Source: Desulfothermus okinawensis JCM 13304
GTDB lineage: Bacteria; Desulfobacterota; Desulfovibrionia; Desulfovibrionales; Desulfothermaceae
Direction: 5' to 3'
NCBI GenBank assembly: GCA_001311565.1
Contig: BBBM01000028.1
Span: forward strand, 1-33,427
Length of the DNA: 33,427 nucleotides
Position 1 is the stretch's first letter; each line of letters begins with the position of its first letter. The notes under the pieces are model-generated. The model was given only the letters and a program-made list of their open reading frames with translations. It was not told where the DNA came from and searched no databases. Both the position numbers and the translations under genes were made by a program. Positions 11,008 through 20,120 of this stretch are shown here, one piece after another.

Positions 11008-11484
11008 TCATATTTTTTTTGTAAGCCACTTATCCTGCATAATTTTCTCATGAATCTTTGTAACTCCATAAAGCAATGCATCTGGAGTAGGAGGACAACC
11101 AGGAACATAGACATCAACAGGCAAGTATTTGTCTATACCTTGAACCACTGCGTAAGACCTAAAGATACCTCCACATGTAGCACAAGAACCCATGACCATC
11201 ACCCATTTGGGATCAGGCATCTGTTCATACAACCTGAGCACAGCTGGCAACATCTTCTTGGTAACAGTACCAGCAACTATCATCATATCAGCTTGCCTTG
11301 GAGATGGCCTATAAGCCTCCATACCAAATCTGGCTATGTCAAACCTTGAGGCAGCAGTACAAATCATCTCAATAGCGCAACAAGCAAGCCCAAAAGTAAG
11401 AGGCCAAACAGAATACTTTCTTGCCCAATTAACTACCTTCTCCAGTTTAGTTAAAAGAATTCCACCAGATTGTTCTACTCCCAT
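11008..11484 (-). CDS. nuoB: NADH-quinone oxidoreductase subunit B, [4Fe-4S] N2
   Basis: Subunit holding the terminal N2 cluster that reduces quinone. Ligand cysteines are visible: tandem CC in LACCAIEM, C in GSCATCGG and C in [11 protein letters not shown]. The start is the ATG at 11484 ([17 protein letters not shown]), which overlaps the nuoA stop. As shown it ends KWLTKKI at 11008, about 158 residues. If the A8 at 11013-11020 is one too long, it would end near 10975 with [13 protein letters not shown] cannot choose between these. In the raw sequence it appears fused to nuoA, which I regard as an artefact. Confidence 0.94.
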   Translation of the reverse strand: MGVEQSGGILLTKLEKVVNWARKYSVWPLTFGLACCAIEMICTAASRFDIARFGMEAYRPSPRQADMMIVAGTVTKKMLPAVLRLYEQMPDPKWVMVMGSCATCGGIFRSYAVVQGIDKYLPVDVYVPGCPPTPDALLYGVTKIHEKIMQDKWLTKKI

Positions 11485-11832
11485 TTTAATGCACCCTTCT
11501 TTATAACGTAAAATAATCCAATCAAAAGTATAGCAAAAAAATATTATCATCTCCACAAAACCAACAACACCTAATCCCTTATAAACAATAAGCCAGGGAT
11601 AAAAGAAGACCACTTCAATATCAAATACAATAAAAAGCATGGCAATAATATAAAATTTGATAGGAACATAGGCTTCCTTTGGACCAGCAGGATCAAGACC
11701 ACACTCATAGGGGATCTTTTGGACATCAGTAAGGGGCTTTTTCCCAACCAGAGAGGAAAGGATAACAATAGAAGACATCATTATTATAACCAGGAGCAAA
11801 TACAACAAAACTGGAACATAATAAACATTCAT
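11475..11832 (-). CDS. nuoA: NADH-quinone oxidoreductase subunit A (one frame break)
   Basis: First gene of the operon; a three-helix membrane subunit. It contains [18 protein letters not shown] and [16 protein letters not shown], both NuoA hallmarks. As shown it reads straight into nuoB, but shortening the A7 at 11535-11541 by one gives [21 protein letters not shown] and a stop at 11475-11477, exactly the family ending, with an overlap onto the nuoB ATG. I chose the ATG at 11832 with AGAAGGTGA in front; a GTG three codons upstream lies inside that ribosome-binding sequence. Corrected length is 118 residues. Confidence 0.94.
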
Positions 11833-11879
11833 AGGTATCACCTTCTATTTTTTTAACCAGTTAAGTTTTTTTTGAGATT

Positions 11880-11909
11880 TCAATAAGTCACTGGAAAATC
11901 TTTTGTCAA
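11880..11909 (-). promoter_or_regulatory. Candidate promoter for the nuo-fdh operon
   Basis: On the minus strand a perfect TTGACA (11909-11904) is followed, after 18 bp, by TATTGA (11885-11880), a fair -10 element about 50 bp upstream of the nuoA ATG. The perfect -35 box and placement support it; the -10 match (four of six) is moderate. Confidence 0.45.
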
Positions 11910-12071
11910 GGGGAAAAAAAATATTTTTACCATATTTTTTTTGCACAATTCCCAATTTTATTAGAATATCAAGAAAATTATTTCAAATGGCAAAATATAT
12001 GGGCTAATTATGCCAAAAATGCATTTTATATTAATTATTGATTTAGGGCTTTTTATTTGTGTAAAAGTTCT

Positions 12072-12100
12072 TTGACTATAGAGAGTCCTTTTGATATAGA
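12072..12100 (+). promoter_or_regulatory. Candidate sigma-70-type promoter for pyk
   Basis: TTGACT (12072-12077), a 17-bp spacer, and TATAGA (12095-12100) lie about 47 bp upstream of the pyk ATG. Both boxes differ little from consensus and the spacing is ideal. The ribosome-binding site AGGAGG precedes the ATG by 8 bases. Confidence 0.55.
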
Positions 12101-12147
12101 TTTCCATAAACTAAAAAAAGTTTTATAAATCTCAGGAGGGAAGTAAG

Positions 12148-13575
12148 ATGCATATTAAGATAATTGCCACAATAGGTCCAAGTTCAACATCTAAAGAAGT
12201 GTTAAGGGAAATGATCATAAGAGGAGTAACCATATTTCGTCTAAATTTTTCCCACAATACCCCAAAAGGATTCATTCCCATTATCAATACAATAAAATCT
12301 CTGGAATCAGAGCTTAAAATCCCTATAACTTTAATGGGAGATTTGAGTGGACCAAAGATAAGGATAGGTGAAGTTAAGGACTCTCCCTTTATCTTGGAAA
12401 GGGATATAAGGCCATATTGGGTGTGGAGGATTTGAGAGAAAAATATGAAGACAAGAAAATTCCCTTCTTGGGAGTGAAAATAAAGGAGGCAATTGCAGGA
12501 CTTAAGGTGGGAATGAAGGCCATATTGTCCGATGGAGTCCCAGTATTTAAAGTGGAAGAAGTATTGGAACCTGATTGTGCATACCTATTGGACGTTGAAT
12601 CTGGTGGCACAGTATCCTCAAATAAGGGAATAAATTTCCCAGGCAAACACATATCACTACCTGCCCTAACAGATATAGACAAGGCCAATCTTCATGAGGC
12701 CATGGATCTAGGTATTGACGCCTTTGCCCTATCCTTTGTTCAAAACAAACAAGACATAATTGACATTAAAAATGAAATACAAAAGCACAAAAAAATTTGT
12801 CCCAGTGATTGCAAAATTGGAGCGTGCAAATGGGGTTGAAAACCTAGAAGAAATATTGGAAGCAGCAGATGGGATTATGGTTGCAAGAGGGGATCTAGGA
12901 CTTGAGTGTCCCCTGCCATCTCTTCCCATTATCCAAAAGCGTATAATAAACGCCTGCAAAAGGCAACACAAACCTGCTATAGTTGCCACACAGATGCTAC
13001 TTTCCATGGTCCACAATCCTCTGCCTACAAGGGCAGAGACCACTGATGTGGCAAATGCAATTATGGATGGGGCTGACTGTGTAATGTTATCAGATGAGAC
13101 AGCAATAGGAAACTATCCCATAGAGGTTATCGACATAATAAGTGAGATAGCAGCAAATACAGAGAACTATATCTTTGAACAACGAAAAGAGCCCCTAAAA
13201 CCTCAGCATGAGACAAACCTTGGTTCTTATCTGGCATACTCTGCGTGCTTACTGGCCAATTACGCAGATGCAAAGGGAATAGCATGCCACTCTACTTCAG
13301 GAAAGACAGCAAGACTCATCTCAAGTTGTAGACCTGAACAGAAAATCTATGGCCTCACCCCTCACATGGAAGTAATAAAATACTTAAATTTCATGTGGGG
13401 AGTAACCCCAATTAACTCAAATCCAGATATTCCAAATCACTTAGATCGTGTGGAAAACTTTGTACAAAATTCTGAATTATTCAGAGCTGGAGACAAAGTC
13501 ATTATCACTTCTGGTCAACCCACCCCTGGACAGCTGGAAAAACACACAAATCAAATAAAAATATATTTTAAATAG
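12148..13575 (+). CDS. pyk: Pyruvate kinase (two frame breaks)
   Basis: Transfers phosphate from phosphoenolpyruvate to ADP, the last step of glycolysis. It starts MHIKIIATIGPSS with the substrate-site FRLNFSHN and MGDLSGPKIRIGE; the active-site block PVIAKLERANGVENLEEIL and ADGIMVARGDLGLE follow, then the pyruvate-kinase signature region MLLSMVHNPLPTRAETTDVA and DCVMLSDETA. One base is missing at GGG 12401-12403 (restoring FILERGYKAILGVEDLREK) and the A7 at 12789-12795 is one too long (restoring IQKHKKFVPVIAKL). Corrected length is 475 residues, normal for the family with its C-terminal regulatory domain. It is alone between a promoter and a strong hairpin, so it is probably monocistronic. 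Confidence 0.95.
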
Positions 13576-13579
13576 CTGC

Positions 13580-13613
13580 TTTAAATAAGCCGGCTAATGC
13601 CGGCTTATTTAAA
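13580..13613. terminator. Strong hairpin after pyk
   Basis: A perfect 15-bp inverted repeat (TTTAAATAAGCCGGC at 13580-13594 and its complement at 13599-13613) with a TAAT loop begins five bases after the pyk stop. The GC-rich core flanked by A/T steps fits an intrinsic terminator, though no long T tail follows. Confidence 0.75.
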
Positions 13614-13681
13614 CCACACCAACTAACCCTTCTATTTTATTCACATCTAAAAAGTAAATATCTTTTCTGTCAAAAAAAGCT

Positions 13682-13737
13682 TGCACAATTAAACATAGTT
13701 ATGTTACATAAATACCAACTAAAATCAATATTGTGCA
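13682..13737. promoter_or_regulatory. Nested palindromes upstream of fadD (possible operator)
   Basis: The fadD leader holds a 14-bp palindrome AACATAGTTATGTT (13692-13705) enclosed by a wider inverted repeat, TGCACAAT (13682-13689) and ATTGTGCA (13730-13737). The latter ends just before the AGGAGG ribosome-binding site. Such symmetry is typical of sites for dimeric repressors; many fadD genes are controlled by TetR- or GntR-type fatty-acid regulators. No regulator gene is present here, so the role is inferred. Confidence 0.35.
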
Positions 13738-13747
13738 GGAGGTAAAA

Positions 13748-15497
13748 ATGAAAAGAAGTCCTTACTGGCCAGACGGTGTACCAACTGAGATAAAGGGATT
13801 CAACAGGCCATTATATGATCTTTTAGACCAGTCAGCTAAGCTTTATCCAGACAAGATCTATACAATCTTTCACGGCGCCACCAAGACCTTTCAGCAAGTA
13901 AGGAATTATGCAAACAGGGTGGCCAATTTTTTTAAAGAAAAATGGTCTAAAAAAAAGGGGATAGGGTAGCCATTTTTTTTGCCCAACCTCCCTCAATTTC
14001 CTGTTATATTCTTTGGGGTCTTAAAAGCAGGAGGAATTTGTGTAAACTGCAATCCTCTCTACACACCAGGGGAGCTGAACCACCAATTAAAGGATTCTGG
14101 AGCCACCTGGGTCTTTTGTATGGACCACCCCCAATTTTATAAAACTGCCATTCAAGCAATTGAAGGCACTGATGTTGGCAAAAACAATGTTGTTATCTGC
14201 AATATTAAGAACTGGTTGCCAAAGGTAAAGGGTATATTGGGATCTTTGCTTGGGAAGATACCAAAGGCAAAATCTTATGAGCCTGGACATCAATTTTTAG
14301 ATGAAATATTAAAAAAATACCCCTCCACTTGAAAGAAACGAAGAAGTTGATCCAGAAAATGACCCAGCAGTCCTAATTTATACTGGAGGTACAACAGGCC
14401 TTCCCAAAGGTGCTGTACTTACCCATACCAATTTAGTGTTTGACGTAATGGCATTGGAACAATACATAAGAGTACAACATGAAGAAGGTGCACCACCAGA
14501 GCCTCCAAGAAGGGGTGGTTTCCACTGTTATCTTGGGGTGCTACCATGGTATCACAGCTTTGGACTCACAGTTTGCATGCTCGCTTCATGTGGCAGTGGG
14601 TCCAGACTAATCTGTATACCTGATCCAAGGGCAGGGAATCCACCATTTACTGAAGTACTAAAACAGGTTGAAAAATTTAAACCTACCTTTGTGGTTGGTG
14701 TTCCCACCTTATATTCTGCATTTGTGAACCATCCACTTATTGACAAATTTGACCTAACGTCCATTATATGCTGTGCATCAGGTGGAGCCCCTCTCCCAGT
14801 GGAACTGGCAAAGGATTTTGAGAGAAGGACTGGTTGCATAATTTATGAAGGCTATGGTCTTACTGAGACATCTCCAGTAATATGTGCAAATCCTTCAGAC
14901 AAAAATAAGAGGAAATTTGGCTCTGTAGGTTTTCCCGTGCCAAACACTGAGATCAAAATTGTGGACTTAGATACAGGTACAATAGAGTTACCCCAGGGGG
15001 AAGATGGAGAAATAGCAGTATGTGGCCCTCAAGTAATGAAGGGATACTGGCGAAATCCTCAGGCCAATGAGCAGGTATTTAGAGAGATAGATGGAAAAAG
15101 ATTTTTCTTAACTGGAGATATTGGACATATTGACCAGGATGGATATCTCGTTATCACTGACAGAAAAAAAAGACCTCATAATAGTTGGCGGATTTAACTG
15201 TTATCCAAGGGAAGTTGAAGAAGTTCTATTTGCCCATCCAAAGGTAGCCCAAGCAGCAGTAATAGGTGTTCCCCATCCAAAAAGCGGTGAAGTTGTAAAG
15301 GCCTTTGTGCAATTAAAAAAAAGGAGAAATGGCGACAGAAGAAGAAATAATAAAATTTTGTAAGAAGCACCTTGCAGGTTACAAGAGACCAAAATATGTA
15401 GAATTTAGAAAAGAACTACCAACCTCTGCTGTTGGAAAGGTACTGAGAAGGGTGCTAAAGGATGAAGAGCTAAAAAAAACAAAAGATGTCAAACTAG
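13748..15497 (+). CDS. fadD: Long-chain fatty-acid--CoA ligase, AMP-forming (seven overlong A/T runs)
   Basis: Activates free fatty acids to acyl-CoA. ATG 13748 follows AGGAGG. Motifs after correction: [19 protein letters not shown], the adenylate-forming P-loop [30 protein letters not shown] and [21 protein letters not shown]. Runs at 13927-13933, 13949-13956, 13973-13980, 14311-14317, 15164-15171 and 15315-15322 are each one base long. The A8 at 15472-15479 is probably also one long, which moves the stop to 15495-15497 with a family-like ending [14 protein letters not shown]; uncorrected, the frame runs on to 15577 through sequence belonging to the opposite strand. Corrected length is 580 residues. 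It probably works with the FadL and lipase genes at the right end. Confidence 0.93.
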
Positions 15498-15745
15498 GTG
15501 TCCAGACAATAGACAAAAATGGGTTCATCCTTACCATCCCCACAACCAAAATCAACAACCAGTTGACCTTTTCTTAGATATATGTTTTCTAACACACAGC
15601 TTATTCGAACTCTGGGAGTTGGTACAAACAGGGCTCCTTTGGTGCGTTTTATGGAGACCACAACTCCCAAAAAAACATACAACAGCTTAAAAACAAATAA
15701 AATTCCTACTAAAACAAACAGTAATTTCAATATAATCATGTACAT
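15494..15745 (-). pseudogene. Truncated membrane-anchored SAM methyltransferase remnant
   Basis: The frame begins MYMIILKLLFVLVGILFVF, an N-terminal membrane helix, followed by GALFVPTPRVRI and [11 protein letters not shown], the SAM-binding motif I. This arrangement (single helix, then PFVPTP, then DLGCGDG) is a known small methyltransferase family whose members are roughly 200 residues. Here the protein stops after about 83 residues, right after motif I, so the catalytic fold is incomplete. Its stop codon lies on the CTAG shared with the fadD stop. It looks like the stump left when the 3' part was lost. A frame that extends upstream to 15796 exists but lacks family support. Confidence 0.6.
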
Positions 15746-15800
15746 TTCAAGGGAAAAACTTTTACACTTAAGCTTAAACCAACTTACCCCAGGCAAGTTA

Positions 15801-16218
15801 ATGGATCAACTTAAATTTTGTCCTGAAATTTTTAATTTTCTCAAATCAAAGGAAAACTCCCTGGGAAGGATTAGACCTATTGTAACTTACACCATTTGTC
15901 TATCCATTATGGCCTATAGACAAACAAGTGAATCCAAAAGAGATATACCCTCAGGATTTTTTTGAGGCATTATGGAGAAAATTCTCTTCAAATAAAAAAA
16001 GTTGCAAAACTTCCTGGAGATATTATAGAAGATCTGGAACCTGAACTATGGAATTTCTTTTTAAATATTTTAAAAAAAAGAAAGACTAAGGGATGACAAT
16101 ATAAAAAAATGAAGAAATAGGCACTGGTGCCCTTGTCTTTTCCATAGTTGTCATGGGTCTTCTCTATATTTTTGGACAGGAAAACACCATGGAAAAACTA
16201 AGCCATTTAATTGGTTAA
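15801..16218 (+). CDS. Unknown 137-residue protein with C-terminal membrane helix (four frame breaks)
   Basis: I do not recognise this family. Shortening four runs by one base (T7 15957-15963, A7 16004-16010, A8 16072-16079, A7 16103-16109) turns several fragments into one continuous frame from ATG 15801 to TAA 16216. It reads MDQLKFCPEIFNFLKSKENS, then a basic/polar middle with KVAKLPGDIIEDLEPELWNF, and ends with a hydrophobic segment TGALVFSIVVMGLLYIFG before a short tail, suggesting a tail-anchored membrane protein. It lies 13 bp before the glycosyltransferase and may be co-transcribed with it. That all four corrections are of the same kind seen in known genes supports its being real. Confidence 0.65.
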
Positions 16219-16231
16219 AAACAACAATAAT

Positions 16232-17582
16232 ATGGACATACTAAGATATCCTTTAAAAAGGACTTTTAAAAACGTTACTTACCGTTTAGCAAATAAAAAA
16301 AATAAATCCACCAAATAAACTCAAGATATGCATATTAAGTTACAGGAGCAATCCTTTTTGTGGTGGACAGGGGGTTTATGTAAAATACTTGAGCAAGGCA
16401 TTGTGCGACCTTGGACACCAGGTTGATGTAATAAGTGGAGAGCCTTACCCCGACCTATTTGAAGGGGTTAAACTAATACCCCTTCCAGGGATGAATTTTT
16501 ACGGATATAGCAAGACCCTAACTGCCATAAAAGAGAGAAAAATAAAAAAATATTGCAGACCTATATGAAGTCATCTCATACAACACAGGAGGATTCCCAG
16601 AACCCCTTGCCTTTAGCATAAGAGCAGCCAATTTTTTTGTCAAAAAAAATCCACTTCCCATAAGAATGCAAACACTGGCTACTACCACATAGTCCACGAC
16701 AACCAATGTCTGAGTTATGGCTTGCTAAGGATTAAGAAAAAGTTTCCCCTGGTTGCCACAATCCATCATCCAATAACAAGGGACCTTAAATTTTCCCTTG
16801 GCCACGAAAAAGACTTTTTTTTGAAATTACTCATAAAAAGGTGGCATAGCTTTGTTTCCATGCAAAAAAAGAGTGGCAAAAAGACTCCCTCATATAATAA
16901 CAGTGTCAGAAACTTCTAAAAAAGATATCTGCAAAGATTTTCATATGGACCCAGGGAAAATTTCAGTGATTTACAATGGGGTTGATTTTGAAAAATTTAG
17001 GCCCATACCCCACATTGATAAGGATCCCTTTAGGATTATTACCACTGCCAGTGCAGATGTTCCCCTAAAGGGGCTTAATTATTTGATTAAAGCCATGGCC
17101 CATGTCACACAAAAAAATTCCCCAGGCAAACTTAACAGTTATTGGAAGGCCCAAAAAAAGGAGGTTCAACAGAAAAACTTATAAACGAGTTCTCTCTAAA
17201 TAGAGCTGTAAGGTTTGTGTTTGGTCTGTCAGAAGAAGAAATGGTAAAAGAGTATGCAAGGGCATCTTTAGCAGTCTCCCCATCCCTTTATGAAGGATTT
17301 GGTCTACCTGCAGCAGAGGCAATGGCGTGTGAGAAACCCATTGTCTCCACCACAGGAGGTGCATTAAAGGAAGTTGTAGGAGATGCTGGGATTTTGGTCC
17401 CTCCAGCAGATCACATGGCCCTGGGAAATGCAATTTTGTATCTTTTTGAACATCCTTATATTATGGATAAGTTGGGCAAAAAGGCAAGGAAAAGGATAAT
17501 TGAAAAATTCAACTGGAAGCTAGCAGCTAAAAAAACAGTGAAAGTATATGAGGAGGCCCTGTCAACCCATGTTAACCGTTAA
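16232..17582 (+). CDS. Glycosyltransferase, GT4-like (group 1) (seven overlong A/T runs)
   Basis: Probable retaining sugar transferase with a GT-B fold. After a short leader it has LKICILSYRSNPFCGGQGVY, the nucleotide-sugar glycosyltransferase N-domain start with a glycine-rich loop; YHIVHDNQCLSYGLL; KRLPHIITVSETSKKDI; ISVIYNGVDFEKFRP; and the C-domain donor motif SLYEGFGLPAAEAMACEKP with the E-x7-E arrangement. Runs at 16295-16302, 16544-16550, 16632-16638, 16642-16649, 16864-16870, 17111-17117 and 17153-17159 are each one base long; the T8 at 16815-16822 is in frame. Corrected length is 447 residues. The end overlaps the next methyltransferase start by 14 bases, implying coupled translation and a shared pathway. 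The acceptor is unknown. Confidence 0.9.
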
Positions 17583-18292
17583 TTTTTCCAATCTAAATAT
17601 TGGGCCAGGGACTAAAATCCTTGATCTGGGTTGCGGAGAAGGCAGGCATCTACACAATATTTACCTAAAAGAATCAGTAACAGCAGTTGGTCTTGACCTT
17701 GACTTTGATGCACTTAAAAAGACCAATGAAAATTGTGAAAAATATTTTAACCTCGGGAAAAACAAGGATAAAAACTGGCTGGTTCTAAAGGGTAGATGCG
17801 AGGTACTGCCATTTAAAAAAAGAGACCTTTGACATAGTTGTGTGCAGTGAGGTTTTAGAGCACATAGAAAACTATCACAGGGTAATTAAAGAAATTTGGG
17901 AAATCTTGACTCCCAATGGTGATCTAGTTGTCTCTGTGCCTAGATATATGCCAGAGTGGATATGCTGGGCCCTTTGTGAAGATTATAAGTATGAAAAAGG
18001 AGGCCATATTAGAATTTTTAAGATAGGTCCTCTAAAAATAGAAATCGAAAGACTTGGATTTAAACTCTATAAAAAACACTATGCCCATGGCCTCCATTCC
18101 CCATATTGGTGGCTAAAATGTTTAAACTGGGGAAAAAGGGACACCTGGCTACCTGTCAAACTATACCACAACTTACTTGTGTTAGATATAATGAAGGGTC
18201 CCAGGTTTACAAGAATTTTAGATAAAATACTTACACCAATAATTGGCAAAAGTGTTGTGCTTTATTTTAAAAAGGTAGGGAAAAAGTGGTAA
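17569..18292 (+). CDS. Class I SAM-dependent methyltransferase (one frame break)
   Basis: The start MLTVNFSNLNIGPG is chosen because it gives a compact Rossmann domain and overlaps the upstream stop. SAM-binding motif I is KILDLGCGEGRHL (about residues 15-27), motif II region VGLDLD, and after correcting the A7 at 17815-17821 the next motifs are ETFDIVVCSEVLEHIENY and PNGDLVVSVPRY. Corrected length is 240 residues, ending YFKKVGKKW. It sits between a glycosyltransferase and a six-hairpin protein with overlapping ends on both sides, so all three probably act on one envelope or secondary glycolipid product. The substrate cannot be told from sequence. Confidence 0.88.
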
Positions 18293-19376
18293 AAAAATGG
18301 ATTTCCTTTTAAATTAATATCAAAACGCGAACTAAATAAGACTGCAGAGTACATAGCAGAAAATCAATACCCTTCAGGAGGTATACCCTGGTTTAAAAAA
18401 AGGCATACTGGATCCATGGGACCACATTGAAGCAGCAATGGGGCTCTCTGTTGCTGGAATGGTCAATGAGGCCAAAAAGGCCTTCTCGTGGATGGCAAAG
18501 ATGCAGGAGACAGATGGAGGATATTGGCCTGGTTATGATGACACTATCCCGCTTGATAAGAGCAGAAAAGAATCCCACCATGCCCCTTATCTTGCCACTG
18601 GTCTATACCACTACTATTTAATCACTGGAGATATAGAATTTTTGTATAAAATGTGGGAAAGTGTGGAAGCTGCAATTGAATTTGCTTTAAAGCTCCAGAG
18701 TCCCCAGGGGGAAATATATTGGGCATCACTTCCTGAAAACAAGATCTATAAAGACGCCCTTATTACTGGGTGTTCCTCAATATATAAAAGCCTAGAGTGT
18801 GCAATCTTGATTGCAAAGGAGATTGGAATAAATAGACCCCACTGGATTGAGGCCAGGGAAGAGCTAAAATGCGCATTATTGGAAAAACCCCATAGGTTTG
18901 ACAGGACATGGCCATCAAAAGAACGTTTTGCAATGGATTGGTTTTATCCTGTGATGTGCGGGGTAATAAGAGGATCAGCTGCCAGAAAGAGGATTAATGA
19001 AAAATGGTGTATATTTATAGACGAAGAGTTGGGATGCAGATGTGTTAGTGATGAACCCTGGATAACCGTTGCTGAATCTTGCGAACTTGTAATGGCCCTA
19101 TTGGCTGTTTCCATGAATTCAAGGGCAATTAAGCTGTTTAACTGGCTACACAAAAACAGGGATAAAGATGGGGCTTATTGGACTGGATACCAAAAGGAAC
19201 TCAGGATATTCTGGCCAAAAGAAAAACCCACATGGACAGCAGGGGTACTTTTACTTGCAGCAGATGCCCTTTTAAAATTGACCCCAGCAGCTAATTTATT
19301 CTTGCAGGATTGGCTCTTTCAACAGGATGAAGGGGAGCAAAATAGATCTTACCTTAGTCCAAGTTTATCATTTTGA
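18286..19376 (+). CDS. Six-hairpin / prenyltransferase-like (alpha-alpha barrel) protein (two frame breaks)
   Basis: Function not certain. The protein is rich in repeated helical hairpins with the QxxDGGYWxGY and GGIPWF type motifs of terpenoid-cyclase/prenyltransferase and six-hairpin glycosidase-like barrels (AENQYPSGGIPWFKKG, MQETDGGYWPGYDD, NRDKDGAYWTGYQ). Correcting A7 at 18291-18297 and A7 at 18395-18401 places the start at GTG 18286, overlapping the methyltransferase stop, giving MVKNGFPFKLISKRELN. Corrected length is 362 residues. No DxDD cyclase motif or clear catalytic acid pair is obvious to me. Its constant company with a GT4 enzyme and SAM methyltransferases suggests a sugar- or polyprenyl-processing step. 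Confidence 0.75.
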
Positions 19377-19390
19377 TAAACTTGGACTAA
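19354..19390. terminator. Bidirectional terminator between convergent genes
   Basis: A perfect 17-bp inverted repeat with a TTT loop (left arm 19354-19370, right arm 19374-19390). It includes the last codons and TGA of the six-hairpin gene and abuts the stop of the converging methyltransferase at 19391. It ends transcription from both sides with no spare sequence. Confidence 0.8.
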
Positions 19391-20021
19391 CTACAATTCT
19401 ATCCTTTTTAGTATTCCAAGGGTATTTACAAAACTGTATTTTTCAAAAAGCCCTGATGCCAGGGCCATTTCATATACACGCCTGGGAGCGTCTCCACCTT
19501 GAGATGGATCAAAAAACACATCATGTATTGCCAAAAATCCCCCGGGCATAATATGAGGAGACCAGGAGATGTAATCTCTTTTTGCAGATTCAAAGCTATG
19601 GCTTCCATCTATAAATACAAATGATAGAGGAGTTACCCATTTTCTAGCTGCTATGTGTGATTTTGAGACTATAGGCACAATCCAATCCAGTAATTTAGCC
19701 CTTTCTATGTTTTTTTTCAAATTCATAAAAGGTGTTTATCCGCCCTGACCTTTCATCATAGAGGTCTGGGTCAAAATACTCTTCACCAGGTTGATGCTCT
19801 TCAGAGCCCCTGTGATGGTCTATGGAGTAAAGAATCCCTTCCTTTTCTTTTACCCCAAGACCTATACATATTGTAGATAACCCACAATAACTCCCAACTT
19901 CCAGACATGGCCCCATTGGGGCGGCTGTCTTCCCCATTTGGTATAAAAGATTCATTTCATCTTCTGCTAAAAACCCCTTTATTTCTGATAAAAAAGGGAC
20001 CTTTTGTATTATGTTGGTCAT
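19391..20021 (-). CDS. Class I SAM methyltransferase, Methyltransf_24-like (one frame break)
   Basis: The start MTNIIQKVPFLSEIKGF is preceded by AGGGGAA. Motif I is CLEVGSYCGLSTICIGLG, followed by YSIDHHRGSEEHQPG and, after the A/T8 at 19710-19717 is shortened by one, EKNIERAKLLDWI and SFVFIDGSHSFESAKRDY with MPGGFLAIHDVF. The IDGSHxYExxxxD and GGxxxxHD motifs are typical of Methyltransf_24/CmcI-related O-methyltransferases acting on sugars or small molecules. Corrected length is 209 residues. It converges on the six-hairpin gene and probably belongs to the same functional cassette, read from its own promoter. Confidence 0.87.
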
Positions 20022-20120
20022 AATTCCCCTAAAGCTAAAGCTTCAAAGTTCAATGTTTAACAAGTACTAATGGAAAGTAACCTATAAGGCTAACAGTACA
20101 ACGAAGGGATGGAAAATAAA

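Larger units (their letters stand above)
11833..12147. other. Divergent intergenic region nuoA / pyk
   Basis: This 315-bp gap holds no convincing gene on either strand. It is very AT-rich, with several A/T runs of 6-8. It carries the two divergent promoter candidates listed separately, and the sequence TTGCACAATT (11941-11950), which recurs upstream of fadD (13681-13690). Confidence 0.7.

Noticed and set aside
11002..11349. Plus-strand open frame opposite nuoB, rich in His/Cys
   Set aside because: It mirrors the conserved NuoB coding sequence on the other strand and has no independent support.
15500..15577. Extension of FadD to residue ~606 ending in NNQLTFS
   Set aside because: The frame uses an A8 that, like the six others in this gene, is probably one too long; the corrected stop at 15495-15497 gives a family-like end.
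15582..15800. Upstream part of the plus-strand open frame starting at 15582
   Set aside because: It covers the minus-strand methyltransferase remnant; the plausible gene begins at the ATG at 15801.
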